Assembly: GCA_944386845.1 (NCBI GenBank)
Contig: CALXCP010000006.1
Location: 1-64,000 of the forward strand
Source of the DNA: an uncultured Oscillospiraceae bacterium
GTDB taxonomy: Bacteria; Bacillota; Clostridia; Oscillospirales; Oscillospiraceae
Reading direction: 5' to 3'
Length of the DNA stretch: 64,000 nucleotides
Part shown: piece after piece, positions 63,884-64,000 of the stretch
How the letters are laid out: each line of letters begins with the position of its first letter
Position numbering within the stretch: the first letter of the stretch is position 1
Notes under the pieces: model-generated
The model's database searches: none
Seen by the model: only the letters and a program-made list of their open reading frames with translations
What the model was told of the DNA's origin: nothing
Made by a program: the position numbers and the translations under genes

Positions 63884-64000
63884 GGCGGACGTCCCCGTGT
63901 CCCTTTTCAAGATAAGTAGTGATGGTCCACCCCCCCAAGCATAGGAAGTGTAGCCACACTTCCGGCAAATCCCTGACCCGGCCCCCCCTGCCGGGCCGGG
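63884..64000. other. right-hand window edge, no gene seen
   Basis: Non-coding. It contains a GGAAGTGT/ACACTTCC hairpin (63944-63963) and a minus-strand segment reading AAAAGGGACACGGGGACG (63909-63892), which resembles ends of small palindromic REP-type sequences. The edge cuts off any larger element. Confidence 0.4.

Overview
The window looks like a chromosomal segment of a GC-rich, spore-forming Firmicute (class Clostridia). The high GC, sporulation genes (sigH, yunB, spoIIM, a SpoIID-type protein, cotJ genes, cwlD-type amidase), a T-box leader and a type-A RNase P RNA suggest the Oscillospiraceae (Flavonifractor/Lawsonibacter/Intestinimonas-like). The family assignment is an inference from gene content; nothing here proves the species.

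Layout. 1-740: 3' part of class II fructose-bisphosphate aldolase. 895-1551: membrane-anchored XRE-type regulator. 1716-20206: the most unusual region, one plus-strand operon of eight tightly packed genes behind a consensus sigma-A promoter (TTGACA-17-TATAAT) with an 18-bp perfect palindrome in its leader. The order is: secreted/membrane vWA protein; large tubulin/FtsZ-like GTPase; two-TM protein; giant polytopic protein ending in a LIM-like zinc site plus a DA1-like HELTH metallopeptidase; lipoprotein; four-TM protein with TrkA-like Rossmann units and a C-terminal RyR domain; TIR-leucine-rich-repeat protein; ion-transporter-superfamily permease. Four of the seven junctions overlap or abut. 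I think this is the candidate undescribed system: a membrane-associated tubulin/vWA machine combined with a TIR (NAD-type nucleotide signal) and RyR (nucleotide sensing) pair, plausibly stress, envelope or conflict related. Function is inferred only.

20365-24152: NhaC antiporter, Amidase_6 protein, two small unknown proteins and a Xer-type recombinase. 24350-28589: radA and cwlD-like amidase (minus), a cotJA-cotJB fusion with cotJC (plus), and a lipoprotein nuclease. 28676-40418 (minus): an orphan fused TRAP permease, then an operon murD - three tandem M42 peptidases (the third lacking its catalytic residues) - aluminium-resistance/PLP protein - yunB - ligA - aminotransferase. 40543-40972: rnpB with promoter and terminator.

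40989-52738: mostly minus-strand housekeeping (yebC, nif3-like, trmK, sigH, glmM, ruvBAC, xerD, spoIIM, yajC) with the plus-strand gene ridA. 52833-56762: tgt, queA and a SpoIID-domain protein. 56956-59880: asd, dapA, dapB for lysine/diaminopimelate, with a MITE-like inverted-repeat element between asd and dapA. 60028-60612: HTH regulator fused to a desulfoferrodoxin-like domain. 60705-63883 (minus): nucleotidyltransferase, then a tyrosine-type T-box leader driving an EamA transporter and tyrS. I saw no tRNA, CRISPR array, prophage or complete insertion sequence.
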